Below, piece after piece: positions 9,200-17,969 of a stretch of 64,000 nt of DNA; the first letter of the stretch is position 1, and each line of letters begins with the position of its first letter. A program made the position numbers and the translations under genes. Under the pieces are notes generated by a model. The model was not told where the DNA came from. It ran no database searches and saw only the letters and a program-made list of their open reading frames with translations. Source of the DNA: Duganella phyllosphaerae (lineage in GTDB: Bacteria; Pseudomonadota; Gammaproteobacteria; Burkholderiales; Burkholderiaceae_D); assembly GCF_001758785.1 (NCBI RefSeq), contig NZ_LROM01000071.1, positions 124,001 through 188,000 on the forward strand, in the 5' to 3' direction.

Positions 9200-9213
9200 G
9201 GGACGAACCGACA

Positions 9214-12200
9214 ATGCCAAAATTTTTCATCCAGCGTCCGATCTTCGCGATCGTCATCGCCCTCCTGATCATGCTCGTCGGCGTCATCTCGCTGATGAAG
9301 CTGCCGGTCGAGCAGTACCCGCCGGTCTCGCCGCCCACCGTGCAGATCCAGGCCACCTATTCCGGCGCCTCCGCCGAGACCATGCAGAACACCGTGGTGC
9401 AGGTGATCGAACAGCAAATGACCGCGATCGACAACCTGCTCTACATGACGTCCACCAGCGACGACACCGGCCAGTCCACCACCACCATGACGTTCGCTGC
9501 CGGCACCGATCCCGACATCGCCCAGGTGCAGGTGCAGAACAAGCTGCAATCGGCCGTGCCGCGCCTGCCCAACGATGTCCAGCAATCGGGCCTGCGGGTA
9601 TCGAAATCGACGTCGGACTTCCTGATGGTGGCGGCGTTCGTCTCCGACGACAACAGCATGACCAAGTTCGACATCGCCAACTACGTGGCCTCGAACATCC
9701 AGGATCCGCTCTCGCGCATTCCCGGTGTGGGCAGCATGAACTTGTTCGGCACCCAGTACGCGATGCGTATCTGGCTCGACCCGGTGAAACTGCGCAGCTA
9801 TGCGCTCACGCCGCTCGACGTCAACGCGGCCATCGTCGCGCAAAACGTGCAAATTTCCGGCGGCCAGCTGGGCGGCTCGCCCGCCGTGCCGGGCCAGACC
9901 CTGAGCGCGACCATCAGCGAAGCGAGCCTGATGCGCACGCCGGAACAGTTCAAGCGCATCCTGCTCAAGGTGCAGCCCGACGGCGCGGCCGTGCGCATCG
10001 GCGACGTGGCGCGCGTGGCGCTCGGTCCAGAAAATTACAACGTCGACGTGCGCATCAGCGGCAAGCCCGCTTCGGGTCTGGGTATTTCGCTGGCGCCCGG
10101 CTCCAACGCGCTGTCTACGGCGGAAGCCGTGCGCGCACGCCTGGAAGACTTGAAAGCCTATTTCCCGCACGGCCTGCGCGTGGTATACCCGAACGACATC
10201 ACGCCGTTCATCAAGGTGTCGATCCACGAAGTGGTGAAAACCCTGATCGAAGGCATCGTGCTGGTGTTCCTGGTGATGTACCTGTTCCTGCAAAATATCC
10301 GCGCCACCCTGATCCCGTCGATCACGGTGCCGGTGGTACTGCTGGGGACCTTCGGCATCATGTCGGCGCTCGGCTTTACCGTCAACACGCTGTCGATGTT
10401 CGGCCTGGTGCTGGCCATTGGCCTCTTGGTCGATGACGCCATCGTGGTGGTGGAAAACGTCGAACGGGTCATGCACGAGGATGGCCTGGGGCCCTACGAA
10501 GCTACCGAAAAGGCCATGGGCCAGATCACCAGCGCGCTGATCGGCGTGGCGCTGGTACTGTCCGCCGTGTTCGTGCCGGTGGCGTTTTCCAGCGGCACGG
10601 TCGGCGCGATCTACCGCGAGTTCTCGCTGACGGTGGTGGCGTCGATGCTGCTGTCCGTGTTCGTGGCGTTGACCCTGACGCCGGCGCTGTGCGCGATGCT
10701 GCTCAAGCGCCCCGACCCCGACCACCACGAGAAGAAAGGCTTCTTCGGCTGGTTCAACCGCAGCTTCGACAAAACCCGCGACCGCTACCTGGGCAGCGTG
10801 GGCGCCATCATCCGCCGCCGTGGCCTGTGGATGACCTTGTACGTGGTGATGATCGCCGCAGTACTGTTCCTGTTCCTGCGCCTGCCAGGCGGCTTCCTGC
10901 CCAAGGAAGACCAGGGCTATATGTTCGTGCAGGTGCAAACTCCCGCCGGCAGCACGCTGGAAACCACCGGCAAGGTGCTCGACGAGATCAGCAACTACCT
11001 GCTCACCGACGAAAAGGCCATGGTCGAATCGACCTTCCTGACCAACGGCGCCAGCCAGCCGCAGCGTGGCCAGAACCAGGGCCGCCTGTTCGTGCGCCTC
11101 AAACCGTGGGACGAGCGTGAAGACGACAAGCTCAGTGTGACCGCGCTGAGTGAACGCATCTCGGCGCGCTACGCCAGCTTCCAGGGCGCCCAGATCACGG
11201 CGGTGGAGCCGCCGGCGATTCGCGGCCTGGGCTCGGCTTCCGGCTTCTCTCTGCAGTTGCAGGATCGCGGCAATGCCGGCCACGAAGCTTTGGCCCGCGC
11301 CCGCGACCAGCTGCTGGAACTGACCAAAAAAGAACCTTCGCTGGGCCGCGTGCGCTACACGGGCCAGGCCGACAACGCGACCTATAAAATCAATATCGAC
11401 CGCGAAAAGGCGGCGGCGCTGGGCGTCAGTCTCACCGACGTCGATCAGACCTTCTCCACCGCCTGGGGTTCGCGTTACGTCAACAATTTTTTTGACACCG
11501 ACAACCGCATCAAGCGCGTGTACGTGCAGGCCGACGCCCAGTTCCGCATGAACCCGGACGACATCAAGCTGCTTTACGTGCGCAACAAGGCGGGCGACAT
11601 GGTGCCGTTCTCCGCGTTCGCCAGCGCCCAGTGGTCGTGGGGGGCGCCGGCCATGGCGCGCTACAACGGCATCGAGTCGGCCGAGATCCTGGGCCAGCCG
11701 GCGCCGGGCCACAGTACCGGCGAGGCGATGAAGATCATGGAGCGCCTGGTCGCCCAGCTGCCCGAAGGTTTCGGCTACGAGTGGAGCGGCATCTCGCTGC
11801 AGGAGTCGCAGGCCGGTGCGCAGGCGCCGCTGCTGTACGCGCTGTCGATCCTTGTGGTATTCCTGAGCCTGGCCGCGCTGTATGAAAGCTGGTCGATCCC
11901 GGTTTCGGTGATCATGGTGGTGCCGGTGGGCGTGCTGGGTGCGCTCGGTGCGGCCACCATGTTCGGGCTGGAAAACGACGTGTTCTTCCAGGTGGGCTTG
12001 CTGACCACGATCGGTCTCTCGGCCAAGAATGCCATCCTGATCGTGGAGTTCGCGCGTGAGCTGCAAATCCAGGGCTACACCATTCTCGATGCAGCGATGG
12101 AATCGGCCAAGCTGCGCCTGCGCCCGATCATCATGACGTCGATGGCGTTCGTGCTGGGCGTGCTGCCGCTGGCGATTGCCAGTGGCGCCGGCGCGGCCAG

Positions 12201-12369
12201 CCAGAACGCGCTCGGTATCGGCGTGATCGGCGGCATGCTGACCGCCACCTTCCTGGCGACCTTCCTGATCCCGCTGTTCTTCGTGCTCATCGCCGGCAAG
12301 ATCAAGCAGCGCAAGCCGTCGGGCGATGGTCCGCCAACTGCCGTCGCCGCCACACCGGAGGCGCACTGA
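9214..12369 (+). CDS. RND multidrug efflux permease (AcrB/MexB type, HAE-1)
   Basis: This 1051-residue inner-membrane proton/drug antiporter has the full HAE-1 architecture: the N-terminal helix MPKFFIQRPIFAIVIALLIML, two large periplasmic loops and twelve membrane spans. The proton-relay aspartates in GLLVDDAIVVVENVER (TM4) and the partner lysine in LSAKNAILIVEFARE (TM10) are present. Family length is normal (about 1030-1050). The substrate range cannot be read from sequence, but MexB-like pumps export hydrophobic and amphiphilic drugs. It lies between its adaptor and outer-membrane factor and is one base from the next start codon, so translation is probably coupled. Confidence 0.97.
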   Translation: MPKFFIQRPIFAIVIALLIMLVGVISLMKLPVEQYPPVSPPTVQIQATYSGASAETMQNTVVQVIEQQMTAIDNLLYMTSTSDDTGQSTTTMTFAAGTDPDIAQVQVQNKLQSAVPRLPNDVQQSGLRVSKSTSDFLMVAAFVSDDNSMTKFDIANYVASNIQDPLSRIPGVGSMNLFGTQYAMRIWLDPVKLRSYALTPLDVNAAIVAQNVQISGGQLGGSPAVPGQTLSATISEASLMRTPEQFKRILLKVQPDGAAVRIGDVARVALGPENYNVDVRISGKPASGLGISLAPGSNALSTAEAVRARLEDLKAYFPHGLRVVYPNDITPFIKVSIHEVVKTLIEGIVLVFLVMYLFLQNIRATLIPSITVPVVLLGTFGIMSALGFTVNTLSMFGLVLAIGLLVDDAIVVVENVERVMHEDGLGPYEATEKAMGQITSALIGVALVLSAVFVPVAFSSGTVGAIYREFSLTVVASMLLSVFVALTLTPALCAMLLKRPDPDHHEKKGFFGWFNRSFDKTRDRYLGSVGAIIRRRGLWMTLYVVMIAAVLFLFLRLPGGFLPKEDQGYMFVQVQTPAGSTLETTGKVLDEISNYLLTDEKAMVESTFLTNGASQPQRGQNQGRLFVRLKPWDEREDDKLSVTALSERISARYASFQGAQITAVEPPAIRGLGSASGFSLQLQDRGNAGHEALARARDQLLELTKKEPSLGRVRYTGQADNATYKINIDREKAAALGVSLTDVDQTFSTAWGSRYVNNFFDTDNRIKRVYVQADAQFRMNPDDIKLLYVRNKAGDMVPFSAFASAQWSWGAPAMARYNGIESAEILGQPAPGHSTGEAMKIMERLVAQLPEGFGYEWSGISLQESQAGAQAPLLYALSILVVFLSLAALYESWSIPVSVIMVVPVGVLGALGAATMFGLENDVFFQVGLLTTIGLSAKNAILIVEFARELQIQGYTILDAAMESAKLRLRPIIMTSMAFVLGVLPLAIASGAGAASQNALGIGVIGGMLTATFLATFLIPLFFVLIAGKIKQRKPSGDGPPTAVAATPEAH

Positions 12370-12370
12370 C

Positions 12371-13834
12371 ATGAATAAAATTTTTATACTCGCTCTCGGT
12401 GCGGCGCTGGTTTCCGGCTGCTCGCTGCAGCCCACTTACCAGCAGCCCGCGACCAACGCCACGACCGCCACGCCGGCCTACCCTGCCGGCCCGGCGTACA
12501 CCGCGCCGACCACGACGAACGCGACCGCCGCCGCCGACACCGGCTGGCAGAACTTCCTGGTCGACGAGCGCCTGCACACGCTGGTGCGCATCGCGCTCGA
12601 GAACAACCAGGACTTGCGCGTGGCCCTGCTGCGCGTGAGCCAGGCCCAGGCCGCGTTGCAGTTGCAGCGCGCAGCTGCCTTGCCGACCCTGAACGCGGAA
12701 GCTTCAGGTGGACGCTCCTCGACCACCAGCAATGCCGCCAACACCCGCAACACCACGCAAACCAATTCGGTCATGCTGAACACCGCGTGGGAGATCGACG
12801 TCTTCGGGCGCCTGCAAAGCCTGAGCGACTCCGCGCGCGAGCAGTACCTGGCCAGCGCCTACGGGCGCCAGGCCGCGCACATCCTGCTGGTGTCGCAGGT
12901 GGCCGAGCAGTATCTGACCATGCTGGCGTACGACGAGCAGCTCAAGGTGACCGACGAAACGCTGGCCGCCGCGCGCGAGTCGTACCGTATCGTCAAGCTG
13001 CAATACGACACCGGCACCACGTCGGAACTGGACGAATCGCTGGCGCAGGTGACCTTGCAGCAGGCCGAGGCCAACCACGCGGCGCAGGTGCGCCTGCGCG
13101 CGCAAGCCGAGAATGCGCTGGTGCTGCTGCTGGGCCAACCGCTGCCTGACAACCTGCCGGCGGCGGTGCCGCTGGCGCAGCAAAGCATGCTGGCCGATAT
13201 CCCGGCCGGACTGCCGTCGGACCTGCTGCTGCGCCGTCCCGACGTGCAGCAAGCCGAGGCGCTGCTGCGCGCCGAATACGCCAACATCGGCGCGGCCCGC
13301 GCGGCGTTCTTCCCGCGCATCAGTCTCACCGCCGCTGCCGGCACGGCCAGCAATTCGCTGGGCGGCCTGTTCAAGGCCGGCTCCGGCGCCTGGTCATTCG
13401 CGCCCGAACTGCTGCTGCCGATTTTTGATGGCGGCGCGCGCCAGGCCAACCTCGACACCGCCCGCATCAGCCGCGACATCGGCGTGGCCGAATATCGCAA
13501 GAGCGTGCAGACGGCGTTCCGCGAAGTGGCCGACGGCCTGGCCGCGCGCGGCACCTATGACACCGAGCTCGCTGCACGCCAGCGCAACGTCGATGCCCAG
13601 CAGCGCCGCGTGACCCTGGCCGAGATGTTGTACAACAACGGCATCAACGACTACCTGAGCGTACTGACCGCCAAGACCGACCTGTATAACGCCCAGATCA
13701 ACCTGATCACGGCGCGCCAAAATCGGCTTAGTGCGTTAGTCGGCCTGTACCGCGCATTGGGCGGCGGCTGGATCGAGCACACCGGCGACGCTCCCGCAGC
13801 GGCCGACAGCGGCGCCGCGATTCCTTCATCGTGA
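12371..13834 (+). CDS. Outer-membrane efflux lipoprotein (OprM/NodT type)
   Basis: This 487-residue lipoprotein has lipobox VSGC (Cys17). The start at 12371 is supported by GGAGG at 12357-12361; an upstream in-frame codon would lie inside the permease gene. The protein has two tandem OEP repeats with long helices (SARE-QYLASAYGRQAAHILLVSQVAEQYL and YKxKVQTAFREVADGLAAR-like segments) that build the trimeric periplasmic tunnel, and the LRRPDVQQAEALLRAEYANIGAARAAFFPRISL stretch typical of NodT/OprM. A Thr/Ala/Pro-rich linker follows the lipidation site. It completes the tripartite pump. Confidence 0.95.
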   Translation: MNKIFILALGAALVSGCSLQPTYQQPATNATTATPAYPAGPAYTAPTTTNATAAADTGWQNFLVDERLHTLVRIALENNQDLRVALLRVSQAQAALQLQRAAALPTLNAEASGGRSSTTSNAANTRNTTQTNSVMLNTAWEIDVFGRLQSLSDSAREQYLASAYGRQAAHILLVSQVAEQYLTMLAYDEQLKVTDETLAAARESYRIVKLQYDTGTTSELDESLAQVTLQQAEANHAAQVRLRAQAENALVLLLGQPLPDNLPAAVPLAQQSMLADIPAGLPSDLLLRRPDVQQAEALLRAEYANIGAARAAFFPRISLTAAAGTASNSLGGLFKAGSGAWSFAPELLLPIFDGGARQANLDTARISRDIGVAEYRKSVQTAFREVADGLAARGTYDTELAARQRNVDAQQRRVTLAEMLYNNGINDYLSVLTAKTDLYNAQINLITARQNRLSALVGLYRALGGGWIEHTGDAPAAADSGAAIPSS

Positions 13835-13850
13835 CGGGCGGAGAACAGCA

Positions 13851-14531
13851 GTGAAGCTCTTACTTGTCGAAGACAATGAACGCGTGGGCCGCTTCGTCAA
13901 GAAGGGCCTCACCGAGGCCGGGCACACGGTGGACCACGCCGACAATGGCAAGGATGGCATGTACCACGCGGTCAGCGCGTCGTACGACGCCATCATCATG
14001 GACCGCATGCTGCCGGGAGGGATCGACGGTCTGTCGATCATCGAAGCGCTGCGCATGCATGGCAACCAGGTGCCGATCCTGATCCTGTCCGCGCTCGACG
14101 GCGTGGACGACCGCATTCGCGGGCTGAAAAGCGGCGGCGACGATTACCTGATCAAGCCCTTCGCCTTTGGCGAGCTGCTGGCCCGCCTGGACGCGCTGAT
14201 GCGGCGCTCGCAAAGCGTGTCGGTGGAGACCACGCTGACACTGGGCGATTTGTCGATGGACCTGCTGGCGCACAAGGTGGTCCGGGCCGGCAAGCCGGTA
14301 GCTTTGCAGCCGCGCGAATTCAAGCTGCTCGAGTACCTGCTGCGCCACGCCAACCAGGTGGTCACGCGCACCATGTTGCTGGAAAACGTGTGGGACTACC
14401 ACTTCGATCCGCAGACCAATGTGATCGATGTCCACATCAGCAAGCTGCGCCAGAAAATCGACGCCGGCTTTCCGACGCCGTTGCTGCGCACCGTGCGCAA
14501 CGCCGGCTACATGCTGACCGACCGCGAGTAA
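13851..14531 (+). CDS. OmpR/PhoB-family response regulator of the efflux operon
   Basis: This 226-residue cytoplasmic regulator has a receiver domain (1-115) with acidic pocket ED8, phospho-acceptor Asp51 in IIMDRMLPGG and Lys in LIKPFAF, then a winged-helix DNA-binding domain (about 128-224, PREFKLLEYLLRHANQVVTRTMLLENVW). The GTG start at 13851 follows GGAG by eight bases. It is 16 bases after the outer-membrane factor gene and 9 before the kinase gene, so it is probably cotranscribed with the pump and may regulate it. It resembles the QseB/CopR type in sequence; the signal is unknown. Confidence 0.93.
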   Translation: MKLLLVEDNERVGRFVKKGLTEAGHTVDHADNGKDGMYHAVSASYDAIIMDRMLPGGIDGLSIIEALRMHGNQVPILILSALDGVDDRIRGLKSGGDDYLIKPFAFGELLARLDALMRRSQSVSVETTLTLGDLSMDLLAHKVVRAGKPVALQPREFKLLEYLLRHANQVVTRTMLLENVWDYHFDPQTNVIDVHISKLRQKIDAGFPTPLLRTVRNAGYMLTDRE

Positions 14532-14540
14532 CCAGGCCCC

Positions 14541-15917
14541 ATGCTGAAACTGCCCGGCTTTTCCGCCCGCACCATCGCCATCGGCTACGCCGTCATCAGC
14601 CTGCTGGTGCTGGCCATGTTTGCCGGGCCGCTGTGGTGGGCGTGGAATACCAATATCGAGCAGGTGCGCACCGACCTGCTGCAAGCCGATTCGCGCCGCA
14701 TGTGCAACCTGTTTGCCCGCAACGGCCCGTTCGCGCTGGCCGCCGCCATCGACAGCCAGGTCATGGGCACCAACGACGGCGTGCGCAAGATCATCCTGTT
14801 TACAGCGCCGAACGGCGTCAAGCTGGCCGGCAACCTGCCCGGCTGGCCGGCCGACCTGCCCCACGTGGACGGCAGCAGTTCGGCCACCATCGACGTCGAT
14901 GGCATGCCGCGCCGGATCGAGATGGTGCAGGTCACCATGGCCAAGGGCTACCGGCTGCTGGTAGCCAGCAACCTCAATCGCTTCGACGTGCTCGAACGCC
15001 TGTTCATCTACGGCTTGCTGGGCTGCGCCGTCGCGGTACTGCTCGTGGCCGCACTGGGTGGCGTGATGATACGGCGCGCCCTGCTCGCGCGCGTGCAGAA
15101 CATCAGCCAGACCACGTCGGCCATCATCGAAGGCCAGCTCTCGCGCCGCCTGGCAGAACCGGGCGACGGCGACGAGCTGCAGCTGCTCACGCAAACCGTC
15201 AACCGCATGCTCGACCAGATCGAGCACCTGGTGACCGGCGTGCAGGACGTCTCCAACGCCATCGCCCACGACCTGCGCACGCCGCTCTCCGAGCTGCGCG
15301 CGCGGCTGGAGGAACTGTCGGTGGCCCGCCCGTCCGACGAGGAAACCTATGCCGAAATCGACGCTGCCATCAACGACGTCGACCGCGTGATGAGTATCTT
15401 CAACGCCCTGCTGCGGCTGGCCGAAATCGACAGCGGCAGCCGCCGCGGCGGTTTCGTGGACGTGGACCTGGCGCGCCTGGGCGCCGAGGTGGCCGAGTTT
15501 TATCTACCGGTGGCGGAACTGAAGGACATCGCGCTCAGCTTCGTCCCTACCGGTAATTTGACGACCGTGGGCGACCCGGTATTGCTGGCGCAGGCGCTGG
15601 GCAACCTGGTGGAAAACGCCCTGAAGTACGCGCCCGAGCATGGCGTGATCGCGATCACCGCTTGCCGTCTGGCCGGCGCCCCCAACAATACGCTCGAACT
15701 GGTGGTGGCCGACAACGGGCCTGGCGTGGCGGAAAATGAACGGCCAAAAGTTGTGGAACGCTTTTACCGCGGAGACGCCAGCCGCGGTACGCCGGGCGTG
15801 GGGCTGGGGCTGTCGGTGGTGTCGGCCGTGGCGCGGCTGCATGGCGGCGGCCTCACGCTGGCGGACAATGCGCCGGGGTTGCGGGCGACGTTGCAGGTGG
15901 CGGTTCAGCGGGCGTGA
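14541..15917 (+). CDS. Membrane sensor histidine kinase of the efflux operon
   Basis: This 458-residue kinase has TM1 (about 12-34), a periplasmic sensor loop (about 35-150), TM2 (about 155-178), HAMP, HisKA with His243 in NAIAHDLRTPLSEL, and HATPase_c with N box (GNLVENALKYAP), G1 box (DNGPGV) and G2 box (GVGLGLSVV). It would phosphorylate Asp51 of the preceding regulator. The gene is last in the run; no terminator is obvious after it. The partner assignment rests on adjacency. Confidence 0.93.
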   Translation: MLKLPGFSARTIAIGYAVISLLVLAMFAGPLWWAWNTNIEQVRTDLLQADSRRMCNLFARNGPFALAAAIDSQVMGTNDGVRKIILFTAPNGVKLAGNLPGWPADLPHVDGSSSATIDVDGMPRRIEMVQVTMAKGYRLLVASNLNRFDVLERLFIYGLLGCAVAVLLVAALGGVMIRRALLARVQNISQTTSAIIEGQLSRRLAEPGDGDELQLLTQTVNRMLDQIEHLVTGVQDVSNAIAHDLRTPLSELRARLEELSVARPSDEETYAEIDAAINDVDRVMSIFNALLRLAEIDSGSRRGGFVDVDLARLGAEVAEFYLPVAELKDIALSFVPTGNLTTVGDPVLLAQALGNLVENALKYAPEHGVIAITACRLAGAPNNTLELVVADNGPGVAENERPKVVERFYRGDASRGTPGVGLGLSVVSAVARLHGGGLTLADNAPGLRATLQVAVQRA

Positions 15918-16045
15918 TGCCACGCGTGGCCGAGCGGTAGCGTCTGCTCCCGCTCGACGGCACGTGGACCCGAAACGCCAGCGACGCGGCGCGCCTGCCA
16001 AGCTCGAAAGTGAAGTGGAAGTTGAATCCCATGCCAGCGCGCCAG

Positions 16046-16729
16046 TTACGAAATCTGCGCCTGCGAGACCAGGCCAGCGAGCAGCAAGTCCACCCCTGCC
16101 AGAAAATCCTCGCGGTCATCGTGCCCCCGTAACTGCCCCGCCACGCTGCGTGTAAACGGGTACTGCGCCGGATCGAGCCGGCTCCACGCAATCGCTACTT
16201 CCGCTAAAAATGTATCCCGGTCGGCCTTCTGCGAGCGCGCGAGTTGTGCATTGGCGGCGTTTTGTCCGCTCACGCCGAGGATGTAGTTGACCACCGCGCT
16301 GGCGCCGGCCCAATGCGCCGCCTGCGGCACGCCCAGGGCGCTGATCTGCTGCCCCACGCGTTCGAGGATGCGCACCACCGGCATTTGTCCGCCTGCCTGG
16401 ATCAGGGTGGCGCCCGCCCAGGGGTGATCGTCCATGGCGTCGAAGAGCGCCAGCGCCAGCGCCCGGATCGCTGCCTGCGGCGTGGCGTCGTCGCTCGGCG
16501 AGGCGACGGCGCGCGCCACGATGGCGTCGCAGGCGGCGGTCAGCAAGTCGGCCTTGTTGGCGATGTGGCCGTAAATCGCGCCGGGGCCGGTGGCCAGTTG
16601 CGCCGACAGCGCCTGGAAGGTCAGCCCGCGCTCGCCTTCACGGTCGAGCAGGTCGATGGCGGCGTCGATGATGCGTTCGCGCGAGAGCATGTCGTCGCGC
16701 CGCGCCCTGGGTGCGGTTTTCTTGTTCAT
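16046..16729 (-). CDS. TetR-family transcriptional repressor
   Basis: This 227-residue protein has an N-terminal helix-turn-helix (about 18-65: RERIIDAAIDLLDREGERGLTFQALSAQLATGPGAIYGHIANKADLL) and a helical ligand/dimer domain. The start at 16729 (MNKK) leaves the operator region free; longer in-frame starts would run through the operators into the divergent gene. It is divergent from a TetX-like flavin monooxygenase, with two GGAAT-N3-ATTCC palindromes between them. The arrangement predicts repression of both genes, relieved by a small molecule that the monooxygenase may act on. The ligand is unknown. Confidence 0.9.
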   Translation of the reverse strand: MNKKTAPRARRDDMLSRERIIDAAIDLLDREGERGLTFQALSAQLATGPGAIYGHIANKADLLTAACDAIVARAVASPSDDATPQAAIRALALALFDAMDDHPWAGATLIQAGGQMPVVRILERVGQQISALGVPQAAHWAGASAVVNYILGVSGQNAANAQLARSQKADRDTFLAEVAIAWSRLDPAQYPFTRSVAGQLRGHDDREDFLAGVDLLLAGLVSQAQIS

Positions 16730-16748
16730 GCCGCATCTTGACACAGAT

Positions 16749-16782
16749 GGAATAACATTCCAATATAATGGAATGTCATTCC
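16749..16782. promoter_or_regulatory. Twin palindromic operators around a TATAAT box
   Basis: Two 13-bp perfect-arm palindromes of form GGAAT-N3-ATTCC lie at 16749-16761 and 16770-16782. The 8 bases between them contain a consensus TATAAT (16764-16769) on the plus strand. TTGACA occurs at 16738-16743, although its 20-base spacer is long. Binding of the adjacent TetR protein here would block the monooxygenase promoter and probably its own. Confidence 0.8.
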
Positions 16783-16793
16783 AAAGGATTTTT

Positions 16794-17948
16794 ATGCAAC
16801 CACGGATCACCATCATCGGCGCCGGCCTGGGCGGGTTGATGCTCGCACGCGTGCTGCACGTGCACGGCATCGCCGCCACCATCTATGAAGCGGAAGCTGG
16901 TCCCGACGCCCGGGTGCAAGGCGGCCTGCTCGACATCCACGAATACAACGGCCAGGTCGCGCTCAAGGCTGCCGGGCTGCATGCGCACTTCCTCGGCATC
17001 GTGATTGCCGGCGCGGACGCCAAGCGGCTGGTGGACAAGAACGGGAGCATCCTGCTCGACCGGCCCGACCTGGCCCACGGCGACCGGCCCGAGGTGGACC
17101 GGGGCGCGCTGCGGCGCCTGCTGCTCGATGCGTTGCCGCCGGCGAGCATCCGCTGGGGCCACAGGGTCGTCACTTTACGCGCCACCGGTGAAGGTCGCCA
17201 CGAGGTGACGTTCGCCAACGGCGCCACTGTCGTCAGCACGCTGCTGGTCGGCGCCGACGGCGCCTGGTCGCGCGTGCGGCCGCTGGTGTCTGCGGACGTG
17301 CCCACCTACAGCGGCACGTCGTTCGTCGAGATCACGATGGCAGACGCCGAACACCGCCATCGGGCCAGCGCCAGCCTGGCCGGCAACGGCACCATGATTG
17401 CCACCGCACCGGGCCAGGGCATCTTCACGCACCGGCACGGCGACGGCAGTTTGCATTCCTATGTCGCCCTCAATCGTTCGCAGGAGTGGCTGGCCGCCAT
17501 CGATTTTTCCAACCCGGCGCAGGCAACCGCCCTGCTCGCGCGCGAGTTCGAAGGCTGGGCGCCGGCACTCACCGCCTTGATCACCGGCGGCGACAGCCCG
17601 CCGCTGCTACGCCCCATCCACGCGTTGCCGGTCGGACACCGCTGGCAGCGCGTACCGGGCGTCACGCTGCTCGGTGACGCCGCCCACCTGATGTCGCCGT
17701 TCGCCGGCGAAGGCGCCAACCTGGCGCTGCTCGATGGCGCCGAGCTGGGGCTGGCAATCGCAGCGTGGCCCCAGGACCTTGAGGCGGCGCTGGCCAGCTA
17801 CGAGACAGCGATGTTTGCTCGCAGCGAACCGTGCGCGCGCGAATCGGCGCAGAATATGGCGATGTTTTTTGATGCGCAGGCCCCGCGCGGGGTGCTGGAG
17901 TTGTTTGGCAGCTTTGCGCAGGACGATGTGCATGAGTTGTCTACATAG
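16794..17948 (+). CDS. TetX-like FAD-dependent monooxygenase
   Basis: This 384-residue flavoprotein starts at 16794 after AAGGA; longer in-frame starts would cross the operators. It has the FAD fold GAGLGGLMLARVL near the N-terminus, a mid-protein DG motif (LLVGADGAWSRVR) and the C-terminal FAD motif LLGDAAHLMSPFAGEGANLALLDGAELG. The stretch GGLLDIHEYNGQVALKAAGL and the overall length resemble Tet(X) (388 residues), the tetracycline-inactivating monooxygenase. It also lies next to a TetR repressor. Many environmental homologues of this subfamily have other or unknown substrates, so activity on tetracyclines is a hypothesis. Cytoplasmic. Confidence 0.85.
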   Translation: MQPRITIIGAGLGGLMLARVLHVHGIAATIYEAEAGPDARVQGGLLDIHEYNGQVALKAAGLHAHFLGIVIAGADAKRLVDKNGSILLDRPDLAHGDRPEVDRGALRRLLLDALPPASIRWGHRVVTLRATGEGRHEVTFANGATVVSTLLVGADGAWSRVRPLVSADVPTYSGTSFVEITMADAEHRHRASASLAGNGTMIATAPGQGIFTHRHGDGSLHSYVALNRSQEWLAAIDFSNPAQATALLAREFEGWAPALTALITGGDSPPLLRPIHALPVGHRWQRVPGVTLLGDAAHLMSPFAGEGANLALLDGAELGLAIAAWPQDLEAALASYETAMFARSEPCARESAQNMAMFFDAQAPRGVLELFGSFAQDDVHELST

Positions 17949-17969
17949 CCGCCTGACCACGGAATCGAG

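Noticed and set aside
8737-12435. A very long open frame on the minus strand opposite the RND permease
   Set aside because: It is antisense to a clear permease gene, with low-complexity His/Gln/Arg-rich sequence; this is the usual artefact of high third-position GC. Similar antisense frames (for example 2776-4191, 13860-15269, 22756-24621) were dropped for the same reason.
15925-15965. A tRNA-like D-arm segment (GTGGCCGAGCGGTAGC)
   Set aside because: There is no matching acceptor stem, anticodon arm or T arm around it.
16590-16793. Longer N-terminus for the TetX-like monooxygenase
   Set aside because: It would run through the TetR gene and the operators; the ATG at 16794 has a good ribosome site and starts directly with the FAD fold.
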